From contig NZ_JAPDRJ010000004.1 in the NCBI RefSeq assembly GCF_040706535.1, forward strand, positions 1-64,000: a DNA stretch of 64,000 nt, in the 5' to 3' direction. The position numbers were made by a program, and so were the translations under genes. The notes under the pieces are model-generated. The model made no database searches. It was not told where the DNA came from and saw nothing but the letters and a program-made list of their open reading frames with translations. This document shows positions 30,933 to 39,780 of this stretch, in pieces (position 1 is the first letter of the stretch; each line of letters begins with the position of its first letter). This stretch comes from Lentisalinibacter orientalis (lineage in GTDB: Bacteria > Pseudomonadota > Gammaproteobacteria > Steroidobacterales > Woeseiaceae).

Positions 30933-32536
30933 CGCTCCAGCGTGGGCACCAGCCCGGGGCGGAGGATCGCGCGGGTCGCCTGCTCCAGCGCGTAGGCGTA
31001 GCCGATCAGCTGCGGCTCGGTCCACGGGCGGCCGAACAGCGTTACGCCCACCGGGAGGCCGTGAATGTTGCCGGCCGGCAGCGTGAGCGAGGGATACCCG
31101 GATACCGCACCCAGCCGCGAACTCGAGATCGTGTAGTTGTCGCCGGCGACGAAGTCGATGGGCCAGGCGGGCGAGTTCGTCGGTGCGATGATCGCATCCA
31201 GGCCGTGCTCCTCCATCACCGCGTCGATGAGGCGGCGCAGCGCCGGCCCGCTGTTCTCCCGCGCCGCCAGGTAGGCCTCGTCCGTCAGCGGTCCCCGGGA
31301 CCCGGCCTGCTCGAAGATCTCCTGGCCGAACCAGGGCATGGTCTCGTCGGCGCGAAGCTCGTTGTAGCGGATCAGTGCGGCCAGGCTGCCCCGGTCGCCT
31401 TCCATGCCGGCGTTGCCGAGGTAACGATTCAGGCCGTCCCGGAACTCGTACAGGAGTACCTCGTATTCGGCCTCGCGCACGCCGGCGGGGATCTCGAGGC
31501 CGATCGGGTCCACGACCTCGGCGCCGAGTTCGCCGAGCCGGGCGATCGCGGCGTCGAAGATCGCCTCGACGCGGGGCTCCGAGCCTGCACCGTAGTACTG
31601 GCGCCAGACGCCGATGCGCGCGCCTGCCAGCGCGCTGGTGTCCAGCATGGCGAGATAGTCCCGCGGGCCCGGGTGCGCCCCGGCCGCGGGGTCCGCGTTA
31701 TCGGGTGCCGCCATGCCGGCGAGCATCAGCGCCGCGTCGCGGACGCTGCGTGCCATCGGGCCGGCCGTGTCCTGGCTGAGCGCGATGGGGATGATGCCGT
31801 CCCGGCTGACCACCCCGAGTGTGGGCTTGATGCCGACGACGCCATTGGTGCCCGCCGGACAGACGATGGAGCCGTTGGTCTCCGTGCCGACGGCGAGCAC
31901 CGTCAGCCCCGCGGCGACGGCGACTGCCGAGCCGCTGGACGAGCCGCAGGGATTGCGGTCGAGCACGTGGGGGTTGCGGGTCTGCCCGCCGATGCTGCTC
32001 CACCCGCTCACCGACCGGGTGGAGCGGAAGTTCGCCCACTCGCTGAGGTTGGCCTTGCCCAGGATGACGACGCCGGCGCGACGGAGCGCGGCGACGTGGA
32101 AGGCGTCGTCCGGCGCGCGATGCAGCGCCAGGGCCACCGAGCCGGCGGAGGTGGCCATGCGGTCGCCCGTATCGATGTTGGCCTTCAGGATCACGGGTAT
32201 GCCGTGCAGTGGCCCGCGCTTCTCCCCGACGGCGCGCTCCTGGTCCAGGTCCCGCGCGATCTCGATGGCGTCCGGATTCACCTCGATGATGGCGTTGAGC
32301 GTGGGGCCGGCGTCGTCCAGGGCTTCGATGCGGTCGAGGAACCGGCGCACCAGCTGCTCGGAGGTGAGATCGCCGCGATCCATGCGTTCCTGGAGCGCGG
32401 CGATATCGGCGTAGTGGAGGGCGCTCGCCGCGTCGTCTGCGGCGGCATAGGAGGCACCAGGAAGCAAGCCGGCGAGCAGGCAGATCAGACTGAGGGTGAG
32501 CGTGCGAGTGATGTCTCGCGGCAGGCAATGCAGCAT
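30929..32536 (-). CDS. Exported amidase-signature family hydrolase
   Basis: The 535-residue precursor has a signal peptide (LSLICLLAGLLPGASYAAA). It carries the Ser-cisSer-Lys catalytic set of the amidase signature family: Lys118 in VILKANID, the GSSSGS loop (198-203, cis-Ser about 199) and Ser223 in GTETNGSIV. It hydrolyses an amide bond, probably in the periplasm; the substrate is unknown. ATG at 32536 (MLHCLPRD) is chosen because it gives a proper leader; a longer frame runs into a neighbouring gene. Convergent with the WS/DGAT gene, with overlapping stop codons in the palindrome CTAG. Confidence 0.85.
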   Translation of the reverse strand: MLHCLPRDITRTLTLSLICLLAGLLPGASYAAADDAASALHYADIAALQERMDRGDLTSEQLVRRFLDRIEALDDAGPTLNAIIEVNPDAIEIARDLDQERAVGEKRGPLHGIPVILKANIDTGDRMATSAGSVALALHRAPDDAFHVAALRRAGVVILGKANLSEWANFRSTRSVSGWSSIGGQTRNPHVLDRNPCGSSSGSAVAVAAGLTVLAVGTETNGSIVCPAGTNGVVGIKPTLGVVSRDGIIPIALSQDTAGPMARSVRDAALMLAGMAAPDNADPAAGAHPGPRDYLAMLDTSALAGARIGVWRQYYGAGSEPRVEAIFDAAIARLGELGAEVVDPIGLEIPAGVREAEYEVLLYEFRDGLNRYLGNAGMEGDRGSLAALIRYNELRADETMPWFGQEIFEQAGSRGPLTDEAYLAARENSGPALRRLIDAVMEEHGLDAIIAPTNSPAWPIDFVAGDNYTISSSRLGAVSGYPSLTLPAGNIHGLPVGVTLFGRPWTEPQLIGYAYALEQATRAILRPGLVPTLER

Positions 32537-32622
32537 GGGAGACGCCCCGGTATGGCAACGCCGCCCATTGTAAAGGTTCCGCCGCGATCGGGCAGGTTGC
32601 CGGGCTGGGGACCTCTGGCCGT

Positions 32623-33114
32623 TCAGGCGCTGCCGAAAGCGCGGCCGCCGGCGCGCGCGCTGCTGCCGTCGGCGCCGTAGACCGGCGCCGCGCCCTCGGG
32701 CGCCCCGCGCAGCACGTCGAGCGCACGCCCGATCTGCCGCTGGCGCAGATGGACGATGGCCCCGTTGGCCGCATTCGCGTCCCGGCAGCGTCCGGCCACC
32801 GCGCCGAGTTCCCGCCACAGACCGCTCAGCGAATGAGCCGGCGCGCAGGCCGCGAGTACCGCCTCGACACCGCCCTGGTCCGCCGGGTAGCCGTGGTCGG
32901 CGAGCAGGCGGCGGCGCCGTCCGTCCAGTTCGTCGAGCCGGGACAGAAGTTCCTGCTTGCCGGCGCCGGCCGTGTGCAGCGCCGCGGCGTCCCGCGCCTC
33001 GAGCGCGGCGCGCTCGGTCGCGAGCGCCGACTCCAGTCGCTGCGCGGTCGCAAGCGCCTCACGGATCACGGTCTCGAGTGCGCCTGCGCAGGCTGTCGCG
33101 TCCGCCTGGCTCAT
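32623..33114 (-). CDS. flgN: FlgN: export chaperone for hook-associated proteins
   Basis: The 163-residue, mostly helical protein has heptad-like Leu and Ala patterns, follows flgM with a four-base overlap, and has the length and composition of FlgN. FlgN binds the C-termini of FlgK and FlgL and escorts them to the flagellar export gate. The C-terminal tail is Gly/Ala-rich and probably disordered. Identification rests on position and helical pattern, since the family is poorly conserved. Confidence 0.85.
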   Translation of the reverse strand: MSQADATACAGALETVIREALATAQRLESALATERAALEARDAAALHTAGAGKQELLSRLDELDGRRRRLLADHGYPADQGGVEAVLAACAPAHSLSGLWRELGAVAGRCRDANAANGAIVHLRQRQIGRALDVLRGAPEGAAPVYGADGSSARAGGRAFGSA

Positions 33115-33431
33115 GAGTCGCTGCCGAGGCTCCTCTCGAACATCATCAGACGCGCCGCGATCTTCTCCGCATCGATCTCGTAGTCGCCGCTGGCGATGGA
33201 CTCCATGATGGCGTCCAGACGCTCGTTCTGCATTTCCAGGCTCTCCAGCATCGAGCTCATGCGCTCCATCATCTGCGCGCTGCTGGTGAGCTGCACGGTC
33301 TCGCCGCCCGGTGCCGGCGCTTCCTTCGCCTGACCGGTGCGCTGCGCCGCCCCCGCGGTCGGCCGGCTGCCGCCGACCCCGTTCGGGCCGATCGGCTGCC
33401 CCTGATTCGTTCCGTCAATCTTATTGGACAT
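33111..33431 (-). CDS. flgM: FlgM: anti-sigma-28 factor
   Basis: The 106-residue protein has a disordered Gly/Pro/Gln-rich N-terminal half and the conserved C-terminal sigma-binding helices (QNERLDAIMESIASGDYEIDA, then AEKIAARLMMFE). FlgM holds FliA inactive until the hook is finished and FlgM is exported. It is preceded by a perfect sigma-28 promoter, so it is under its own target's control, the standard feedback loop. Confidence 0.95.
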   Translation of the reverse strand: MSNKIDGTNQGQPIGPNGVGGSRPTAGAAQRTGQAKEAPAPGGETVQLTSSAQMMERMSSMLESLEMQNERLDAIMESIASGDYEIDAEKIAARLMMFERSLGSDS

Positions 33432-33468
33432 AACTGGCTACCTCAGACATGAGTCTGTGTTATCCCGC

Positions 33469-33495
33469 TTATCGGCGATTCCGCGTGAAACTTTA
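33469..33495 (-). promoter_or_regulatory. Sigma-28 (FliA) promoter of flgM
   Basis: Read on the minus strand: TAAAGTTT, 11 bases, GCCGATAA, an exact match to the sigma-28 consensus, 38 bases before the flgM ATG. Confidence 0.93.
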
Positions 33496-33532
33496 GCATC
33501 GAGTGACAATTTCTTTACCGTGCCGCATATGG

Positions 33533-34285
33533 TCAATTCATCCTAATTTCAACGAGTTCGGGGGACCGTACTATCCCCTCGACGACTCGCCGGGAGGAGA
33601 CGTTCTCCACCCGGATGCGCTGGTCCAGGGCGCCGTCGGACAGGGCCCGCCCCGCCATGCGGATCTCCATGCTGCCGTTGTCCACGACCAGGGTCACTTT
33701 CTGGCCCCGGCGGACGATCTGCTCTGCGTCCACCATGGTGTGGGTGAGCGGCGTGCCGGCGAGCACGGGGCGCTTCAGCCGCCGCCCCGGCAACTGGCGC
33801 AGGCTGCCCGCATAGGTCTTCAGGTGACTGGACAGGTCGCGCCTCTCCGTGTGCACGTCGCCGGCGGTCAGCACGTGGCCGCGGGGCAGCGAGCGCGAGA
33901 CCACCAGCACGTCGGCATAGCGGGCGATGCGCACCGGCACGAACAGCTTCCAGGGCTTCGAGCCCTCGCAGCGCACGCCCACCACCAGGCGGTTGCCGTT
34001 GCCCATCCCGTTGGGCAGGAAGCCGGACAGCGGCACGTCGCAGCGGTTCATCCGCAGTCGGGTGTCCAGCTCGCTGGCCTCCACGCGGACGTCCTCGCCG
34101 TCCGCGCCGAGCTGGCCCGCCGCGTAGCGGGCCGCGGTCTCGCGGATGGACTCGACCGGCTGCCAGTCCGCCGCGGCGGCCCCGGAAGCGAATAGTACGA
34201 GCACGACAAACAGCGCGAGCGCGGCCGACACGGGCCATCCGCGCCGGTTTTCAGTCGCTGCCGTCAATGTCCCGTCATTTTGCAT
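33533..34285 (-). CDS. flgA: FlgA: P-ring assembly chaperone
   Basis: The 250-residue precursor has a signal peptide (ALALFVVLVLFASGAAAA) and a C-terminal SAF/FlgA domain (ADVLVVSRSLPRGHVLTAGDV, RRLKRPVLAGTPLTHTMV, VRRGQKVTLVVDNGSMEIRM). It acts in the periplasm to help FlgI form the P-ring. ATG at 34285 with GAGGAA upstream is the best start; a longer frame to 34738 is a non-coding extension through the promoter region. Confidence 0.93.
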   Translation of the reverse strand: MQNDGTLTAATENRRGWPVSAALALFVVLVLFASGAAAADWQPVESIRETAARYAAGQLGADGEDVRVEASELDTRLRMNRCDVPLSGFLPNGMGNGNRLVVGVRCEGSKPWKLFVPVRIARYADVLVVSRSLPRGHVLTAGDVHTERRDLSSHLKTYAGSLRQLPGRRLKRPVLAGTPLTHTMVDAEQIVRRGQKVTLVVDNGSMEIRMAGRALSDGALDQRIRVENVSSRRVVEGIVRSPELVEIRMN

Positions 34286-34405
34286 ACGTGGTTCCTCGTC
34301 GTCCGGAAGCGGGCCTGGGTGCCCGGGATACGCCGTATGCGGTGCATCCCGCGTTCCCTGTGCGGCCGCTCCCGCCCGGCTCCGTTTCCGGTCGCCATCA
34401 TTGAT

Positions 34406-34420
34406 GCAAGAGCTGTGCCA
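34406..34420 (-). promoter_or_regulatory. Sigma-54 promoter of flgA
   Basis: On the minus strand the sequence reads TGGCAC, five bases, TTGC: a consensus -24/-12 element, about 120 bases before the flgA start. Confidence 0.8.
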
Positions 34421-34573
34421 GTGATTCCGCGGATCGCCGGGCCGCGGGGCCGCGTGCGGGACGCCTGTTGTCCGGTATCCGGCTGCAGTCCTTTGCCGCC
34501 GGCAGCGGCAGCCCTTTGCCGCTCCGGGCCATTTGCCGGGGCGACATCCATGAATATCAGCCACTTGCAGAGT

Positions 34574-34588
34574 TGGCACGGCATTTGC
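34574..34588 (+). promoter_or_regulatory. Sigma-54 promoter of the flgB operon
   Basis: TGGCAC at 34574-34579 and TTGC at 34585-34588, separated by five bases, make a consensus -24/-12 element 50 bases before the flgB ATG. Confidence 0.88.
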
Positions 34589-34637
34589 TGTGAATCCGGC
34601 GGAAGCGGGCGAAGTGCCTGCCAACCAGAGAGACACG

Positions 34638-35024
34638 ATGAAGATCGACCCTTTCGGACAACACGCACTCGCACTGAAGCTGCGCTCGATGCGCACCGAG
34701 GTGCTGGCGACCAACATCGCCAATGCGGACACGCCCAATTACAAGGCGCGTGATCTGGATTTCGGTGCGGCGCTGGAGCGCGCGCAGTCCGGGCGGGTCG
34801 CCATGGCGAAGACCCACGCCGGCCATCTGGATGCGAGCGGCGGGCCGGCGGGGGCCGAGCTGAAATACCGGCTGCCGCACCAGCCGTCCCAGGACGGCAA
34901 CACGGTGCAGCCCGACGTGGAGCAGGCGCAGTTCGCGGAGAACGTGCTGCGTTACCGCGCCAGCCTCATGTTCCTGGACGGCAAGGTCCGCACGCTGAAG
35001 CTCGCGATCAAGGGGAGTGAGTGA
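34638..35024 (+). CDS. flgB: FlgB: proximal rod protein
   Basis: The 128-residue protein shows the rod-protein N-terminus (LALKLRSMRTEVLATNIANADTPNYKARDLDF), with the NIANADTPNYKA motif. FlgB joins the MS-ring/FliE base to the rest of the rod. First gene of the long flgBCDEFGHIJKL operon; overlaps flgC. Confidence 0.96.
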   Translation: MKIDPFGQHALALKLRSMRTEVLATNIANADTPNYKARDLDFGAALERAQSGRVAMAKTHAGHLDASGGPAGAELKYRLPHQPSQDGNTVQPDVEQAQFAENVLRYRASLMFLDGKVRTLKLAIKGSE

Positions 35025-35443
35025 TGTCGATGTTCCGGATATTCGATACCGCGGGTAGCGCGATGAACGCGCAGTCCCTGCGTCTGAATACCACGGCCAG
35101 CAATCTGGCCAATGCGGAGAGCGTCAGCGGCGACCCGAACAAGGTCTATCGCGCCCGCCATCCGATGTTCGCCACCGCCATGCAGGAGGCCGCCGGCGCC
35201 GGCGAGAGCCATGCCGCGGGTGTGAGGGTGCTCGGCATCGTCGAGAGCCAGGCGCCGCTCACCGTTCAGCATCGGCCGGAGCATCCGGAGGCCGACGAGA
35301 ACGGTAACGTCTACCTCAGCAACGTCAACGCGGTGGAGGAGATGGTCAACATGATGTCGGCCTCGCGCTCCTACCAGAACAACATCGAGATCCTGAAGAC
35401 CACGCGCGACCTGATGCTGCAGACACTGCAGCTCGGCCGCTAG
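35024..35443 (+). CDS. flgC: FlgC: proximal rod protein
   Basis: The 139-residue protein has the N-terminal rod motif (SLRLNTTASNLANAES) and the C-terminal NVNAVEEMVNMMSASRSYQNNIE typical of FlgC. The ATG at 35024 overlaps the flgB stop (ATGA-type junction); an ATG at 35030 is also possible. Confidence 0.96.
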   Translation: MSMFRIFDTAGSAMNAQSLRLNTTASNLANAESVSGDPNKVYRARHPMFATAMQEAAGAGESHAAGVRVLGIVESQAPLTVQHRPEHPEADENGNVYLSNVNAVEEMVNMMSASRSYQNNIEILKTTRDLMLQTLQLGR

Positions 35444-35480
35444 CGTCCGTAACCAGAGCCGGTAAGCCGGAGGAGAGCAC

Positions 35481-36161
35481 ATGGATTCCATCAACGGTTT
35501 CGAGGACCTGGGCAGCCTGGGGATAGCCACCCGGCGCGAGTCCCAGCCCACCACGGCAAAGGACGAGCTGGGCCAGGAACAGTTCCTCGAGCTGATGATC
35601 GCCCAGTTCCGCAACCAGGATCCCATGGAGCCGATGAGCAACGGCGAGTTCCTGAGCCAGCTGGCGCAGTTCGGCACGGTGTCGGGCATCGGCGATCTGC
35701 AGAACTCGTTCAGCGCACTGTCCGAGTCCATCTACTCGGACCAGGCGCTGCAGGCCGCGGGGCTCGTCGGCCATCAGGTGCTGGCCCGCACTGATCAGGG
35801 CCATCTGGCCGAGGGCGGAACGCTGAACGGCGCCGTCAATCTGTCGGCCGGCGCCTCCGCCGTGACCGTGGAGATCACCGACCAGACCGGCCAGCTGGTG
35901 CGCCGCCTCGAGCTGGGCGGCCGGGGTTCCGGTCTGACCCAGTGGCAGTGGGACGGCATGAACGCCGAGGGCGAGCCGGCCGCGCCGGGCAATTACCGGG
36001 TGTCGACCATCGTCAGCCGGGGCAACCAGGTAGAGAACGCGCAGACGCTGGTCGGCGCCACCATCGAGAGCGTGACCCTGGGCCGTAACGGCCAGGGGCT
36101 GACGCTGAACATCGCGGGAGAGGGTTCGCTCAGGCTGAGCGAGGTCGACCGCATCCTCTGA
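35481..36161 (+). CDS. flgD: FlgD: hook capping protein
   Basis: The 226-residue protein has the FlgD N-terminus (LGQEQFLELMIAQFRNQDPMEPMSNGEFLSQLAQF in the family order) and a C-terminal FlgD Ig/tudor part (GLTQWQWDGMNAEGEPAAPGNY). It caps the growing hook and is lost when the hook is complete. Confidence 0.96.
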   Translation: MDSINGFEDLGSLGIATRRESQPTTAKDELGQEQFLELMIAQFRNQDPMEPMSNGEFLSQLAQFGTVSGIGDLQNSFSALSESIYSDQALQAAGLVGHQVLARTDQGHLAEGGTLNGAVNLSAGASAVTVEITDQTGQLVRRLELGGRGSGLTQWQWDGMNAEGEPAAPGNYRVSTIVSRGNQVENAQTLVGATIESVTLGRNGQGLTLNIAGEGSLRLSEVDRIL

Positions 36162-36219
36162 TTCGTTTAGCCATACGCAGAGTCACAGTCATCGGGTATT
36201 CCTTCAAGGAGACAACACC

Positions 36220-37437
36220 ATGCCATTTCGCATCGCATTGAGCGGCCTGAATGCCGCATCGGCTGACCTCGGGGTCACCGCCAACAACATCGCCAACGTG
36301 AACACGACGGGCTTCAAGGGTTCCCGGGCCGAGTTCGCCGAGGTGTTCGCCGTCGGCACCCAGAGCACGGGCTCCTCGGCGGTCGGCTCCGGCGTGCGCC
36401 TGTCGAACATTTCCCAGCAGTTCGCCCAGGGCAACGTGGACTTCACGGACAACGCGCTGGACCTCGCCATCGGCGGCGAAGGCTTCTTCGTGCTGAGCGA
36501 CAACGGCTCGCGGGTCTACACCCGCGCCGGCAACTTCAGCGTGGACAACAACGGCTTCGTCGTGAACCCGGCCGGCAAGCGTCTGCAGGCCTATCCGCCC
36601 TCCGGCGACGGCAACTTCAACACCGGCTCGCTGAACGACGTGCAGCTCAGCACCGGCGCGAACCCGCCCCAGTCCACCACGGCGATCGACTACGGCGTGA
36701 ACCTGCCGGCGGACGCCGAGCCGCCGACGATCGTGCCTTTCGACCCGGCGGATCCGAACACCTTCAATCACACGACCTCGGTCACCATCTACGACTCGCT
36801 GGGCGCGGCCCACACCGGCACGCTGTACTTCCTGAAGGATGCCGCCACCAACACGTGGAATACCCAGTTCACCGTGGACGGCAACGTCGTGGGTGCCGGC
36901 GATCAGCTGGTCTTCGGCAATGACGGCCAGCTGCAGTCGCCCGTGGGCGGCGTGATCAACCTGCCGGCCTATGCGCCCGGCAACGGCGCGGCGGACATCA
37001 CGATGTCCCTGAACCTGGACGGTGCGACCCAGTTCGGCAGCAACTTCGGCGTGAACTCGCTGTCCCAGGACGGCTTCGCGACCGGACGCCTGACCGGCAT
37101 CGAGGTGACCTCCGAGGGCATCCTGTTCGCCCGCTTCACCAACGGCCAGTCGACGGAACTCGGCAAGATCGCGCTGGCGGACTTCGCCAACGCGGGCGGC
37201 CTGCAGCAGCTCGAGGACACGGCCTGGGGCGAGAGCTTCACCTCCGGTGACGCCCGCCTCGGCGAGGCCGGCACCTCGAGCTTCGGCCTGATCCAGTCCG
37301 GTGCCCTGGAGGCGAGCAACGTGGATCTCACGGAGCAGCTCGTGAACATGATCACGGCGCAGCGCAACTTCCAGGCCAACTCGCAGATGATCTCCACGGC
37401 GGACACGGTGACCCAGACGGTCATCAACATCCGCTGA
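36220..37437 (+). CDS. flgE: FlgE: hook protein
   Basis: The 405-residue protein has an N-terminal LSGLNAASADLGVTANNIAN motif, a GFFVLSDNG segment, a middle D1/D2 region and a C-terminal ALEASNVDLTEQLVNMI that forms the coiled core. It builds the flexible hook. Good AAGGAG ribosome-binding site upstream. Confidence 0.97.
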   Translation: MPFRIALSGLNAASADLGVTANNIANVNTTGFKGSRAEFAEVFAVGTQSTGSSAVGSGVRLSNISQQFAQGNVDFTDNALDLAIGGEGFFVLSDNGSRVYTRAGNFSVDNNGFVVNPAGKRLQAYPPSGDGNFNTGSLNDVQLSTGANPPQSTTAIDYGVNLPADAEPPTIVPFDPADPNTFNHTTSVTIYDSLGAAHTGTLYFLKDAATNTWNTQFTVDGNVVGAGDQLVFGNDGQLQSPVGGVINLPAYAPGNGAADITMSLNLDGATQFGSNFGVNSLSQDGFATGRLTGIEVTSEGILFARFTNGQSTELGKIALADFANAGGLQQLEDTAWGESFTSGDARLGEAGTSSFGLIQSGALEASNVDLTEQLVNMITAQRNFQANSQMISTADTVTQTVINIR

Positions 37438-37481
37438 TGACGAACATCGACCGGCGCAACCCTGAACGATGGACATGAGCA

Positions 37482-38225
37482 ATGGATGATCTCGTCTACG
37501 TGGCGATGACCGGCGCGAAGCAGACCGAGCTCGCGCAGTCCGTCAACAGCCACAACCTGGCCAACGCCAGCACCACCGGGTTCCGGGCCGACCTGCACGC
37601 GTTCAGCGCGCTGCCCATCCAGGGCTTCGGCGAGCCGACCCGCGTGAATGCCGTCGCCGAGAACTACGGCACGGACCACCGCCGGGGCGCGACGATGAGC
37701 ACCGGCAGGGAGCTGGACGTGGCCGTGCAGGGCGAAGGGTTCATCGCCGTGCAGGCGCCGGACGGCAGCGAGGCCTACACGCGGGCCGGCGACCTCCGGG
37801 TCAACTCGGTGGGCGTCATGACCAACGGTGCGGGCCATCCGGTGATGGGCAACGGCGGGCCCGTGGCCGTGCCGCCCCATGCCAGCATCACAGTCGGCGC
37901 CGACGGCACCATCTCCATCCGGCCACTGGGCCAGGGGCCGGAGACGCTCGCCACGGTGGACCGCATCAAGCTGGTGCGCCCGGACACCGAGCAGCTGGAG
38001 AAGGGCGCCGACGGCCTGCTGCGGCTGAAGGACGGCGCGGTGGCCGAGGCGGATGCCGAAGTGCGTCTGACCTCCGGCGCGCTGGAGTCCAGCAACGTCA
38101 ACGTGGCGGAGACGCTGGTGAACATGATCGATCTGGCGCGACGCTACGAGCTGCAGGTGAAGGTGATGACCACCGCCGCCGAAGATGCCGACAAGGCCGC
38201 GCAACTGCTCAGCATGAGCGGATGA
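37482..38225 (+). CDS. flgF: FlgF: proximal rod protein
   Basis: The 247-residue protein has VYVAMTGAKQTELAQSVNSH at the start, GEGFIAVQAPDGSEAYTRAG in the middle and ALESSNVNVAETLVNMIDLA at the end, in the FlgF order. Part of the rod, between FlgC and FlgG. Confidence 0.95.
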   Translation: MDDLVYVAMTGAKQTELAQSVNSHNLANASTTGFRADLHAFSALPIQGFGEPTRVNAVAENYGTDHRRGATMSTGRELDVAVQGEGFIAVQAPDGSEAYTRAGDLRVNSVGVMTNGAGHPVMGNGGPVAVPPHASITVGADGTISIRPLGQGPETLATVDRIKLVRPDTEQLEKGADGLLRLKDGAVAEADAEVRLTSGALESSNVNVAETLVNMIDLARRYELQVKVMTTAAEDADKAAQLLSMSG

Positions 38226-38251
38226 CAGCACAGGAAAGCAGGAGCTAAACG

Positions 38252-39037
38252 ATGAATCAGTCACTCTGGATTGCCAAGACCGGCCTCGATGCGCAGCAGA
38301 CGCGCATGTCCGTGGTCTCCAACAACCTGGCGAACGTGAACACCACCGGTTTCAAGAAGGGCCGCGCGGTGTTCGAGGATCTCATGTACCAGAACGTGCG
38401 CCAGGCGGGCGGCCAGACCTCCCAGGACACCGAGCTGCCCTCGGGCATGATGCTCGGCACCGGCGTGCGCGTGGTGGCGACCGAGAAGCTGTTCACCCAG
38501 GGCAACGTCCTGCAGAACGGCAACGCGCTGGATACGGCCATCCAGGGCCGCGGTTTCTTCCAGGTGCAACTGCCGGACGGCACCACTTCCTATACCCGTG
38601 ACGGCAGCTTCAAGCGCAACGCCCAGGGCGAGCTGGTGACGGCCAGCGGCTACCTGCTGCAGCCGGGAATCACCATCCCGGATGCGGCGCAGAGCATCAC
38701 CATCGGTTCCGACGGCACGGTGTCCGTGCAGCTCGCCGGGCAGGCGTCGCCCGTGCAGGTGGGCACGCTGCAGCTGGTGGACTTCATCAATCCGGCAGGC
38801 CTGCAGCCCCGCGGCGAGAACCAGTATCTGGAGACCGCAGCCAGTGGTTCGCCCCAGCCGGGCACGCCCGGACTGAACGGCCTGGGCACCGTGATCCAGG
38901 GCGCGCTCGAGGGATCGAACGTCAACGTGGTCGAGGAGCTGGTCAACATGATCGAGACCCAGCGCGCCTACGAGATGAACTCCAAGGCCATCTCGACCAG
39001 CGACCAGATGATGCAGTACGTGAACAACAACCTCTGA
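38252..39037 (+). CDS. flgG: FlgG: distal rod protein
   Basis: The 261-residue protein is a typical FlgG: SLWIAKTGLDAQQTRMSVVS at the start, GRGFFQVQLPDGTTSYTRDG, and a C-terminal EGSNVNVVEELVNMIETQRA. It forms the distal rod that crosses the P- and L-rings. Confidence 0.97.
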   Translation: MNQSLWIAKTGLDAQQTRMSVVSNNLANVNTTGFKKGRAVFEDLMYQNVRQAGGQTSQDTELPSGMMLGTGVRVVATEKLFTQGNVLQNGNALDTAIQGRGFFQVQLPDGTTSYTRDGSFKRNAQGELVTASGYLLQPGITIPDAAQSITIGSDGTVSVQLAGQASPVQVGTLQLVDFINPAGLQPRGENQYLETAASGSPQPGTPGLNGLGTVIQGALEGSNVNVVEELVNMIETQRAYEMNSKAISTSDQMMQYVNNNL

Positions 39038-39081
39038 GCCTGAATGAACCCGGGCCCGGAGCCAGGACCAAGAGCGATCCC

Positions 39082-39768
39082 ATGGATGCACTGAAACGAA
39101 TCAAGACCGTCGCCACCGTCGCCACCGTCGCGGCGCTGCTGGCGGCCTGCGGCAGCGCGCCCCGCTACCCGGAGAGCTATGCGCCGCCGCAGCCGGTGCC
39201 GCCGCCGCAGCCCGCCGAGCCGGACGGCTCCATCTACCAGGCCGGCAGCGACGTGCGGCTGTTCGAGGACCTGCGCGCCGGGCGCGTGGGCGACATCCTC
39301 ACCGTCCGGCTGGATGAGCAGACCGCGGCGAGCAAGAACGCGCAGACCTCGACGGACAAGAACACCAGCGCCGATTACTCGGGTCCCACGGTGTTCGGTC
39401 GACCGGTCACGAAGGACGGGGTGCCGATTCTCTCCGGTGCGCTGGACGGCAGCTCGGAGTTTTCGGGAGAGGGCGCCAGCAGCCAGTCGAACAGCCTGCA
39501 GGGCGACATCACGGTGACCGTGGTGGAGCGCATGGCCAACGGCAACCTGATGGTGAGGGGCGAGAAGTGGGTGACGCTGAATCAGGGCGAAGAGTTCATC
39601 CGCCTGTCCGGGATCATCCGGCCCTACGACATCGAGCCGGACAACTCGGTGTCCTCCCGCAAGGTGGCGGACGCCCGCATCACCTACTCCAGCAAGGGCG
39701 TGCTGGCCGCCGCGAACCGCATGGGGCTACTGTCCCGGTTCTTCAACTCCATCCTGAATCCCTACTGA
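39082..39768 (+). CDS. flgH: FlgH: L-ring lipoprotein
   Basis: The 228-residue precursor has a lipoprotein leader with lipobox LLAAC (Cys about residue 18). The L-ring domain follows (LFEDLRAGRVGDILTVRLDE, ITVTVVERMANGNLMVRGEK, and the C-terminal GLLSRFFNSILNPY). It forms the outer-membrane L-ring. The leader is partly encoded by a 9-bp tandem repeat (39107-39133, VAT-VAT-VAA). Confidence 0.97.
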   Translation: MDALKRIKTVATVATVAALLAACGSAPRYPESYAPPQPVPPPQPAEPDGSIYQAGSDVRLFEDLRAGRVGDILTVRLDEQTAASKNAQTSTDKNTSADYSGPTVFGRPVTKDGVPILSGALDGSSEFSGEGASSQSNSLQGDITVTVVERMANGNLMVRGEKWVTLNQGEEFIRLSGIIRPYDIEPDNSVSSRKVADARITYSSKGVLAAANRMGLLSRFFNSILNPY

Positions 39769-39780
39769 GGACGCCGCGCC

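Larger units (their letters stand above)
34286..34637. other. Divergent flgA/flgB control region
   Basis: No gene lies in this 352-base gap. It holds two divergent sigma-54 promoters, listed separately, and between them repeats of CCGGGCC and CTTTGCCG-type words whose role is unclear. Confidence 0.7.

Noticed and set aside
34286..34738. N-terminal extension of FlgA
   Set aside because: The extra frame crosses two sigma-54 promoters and lacks a leader; ATG at 34285 gives a normal signal peptide.
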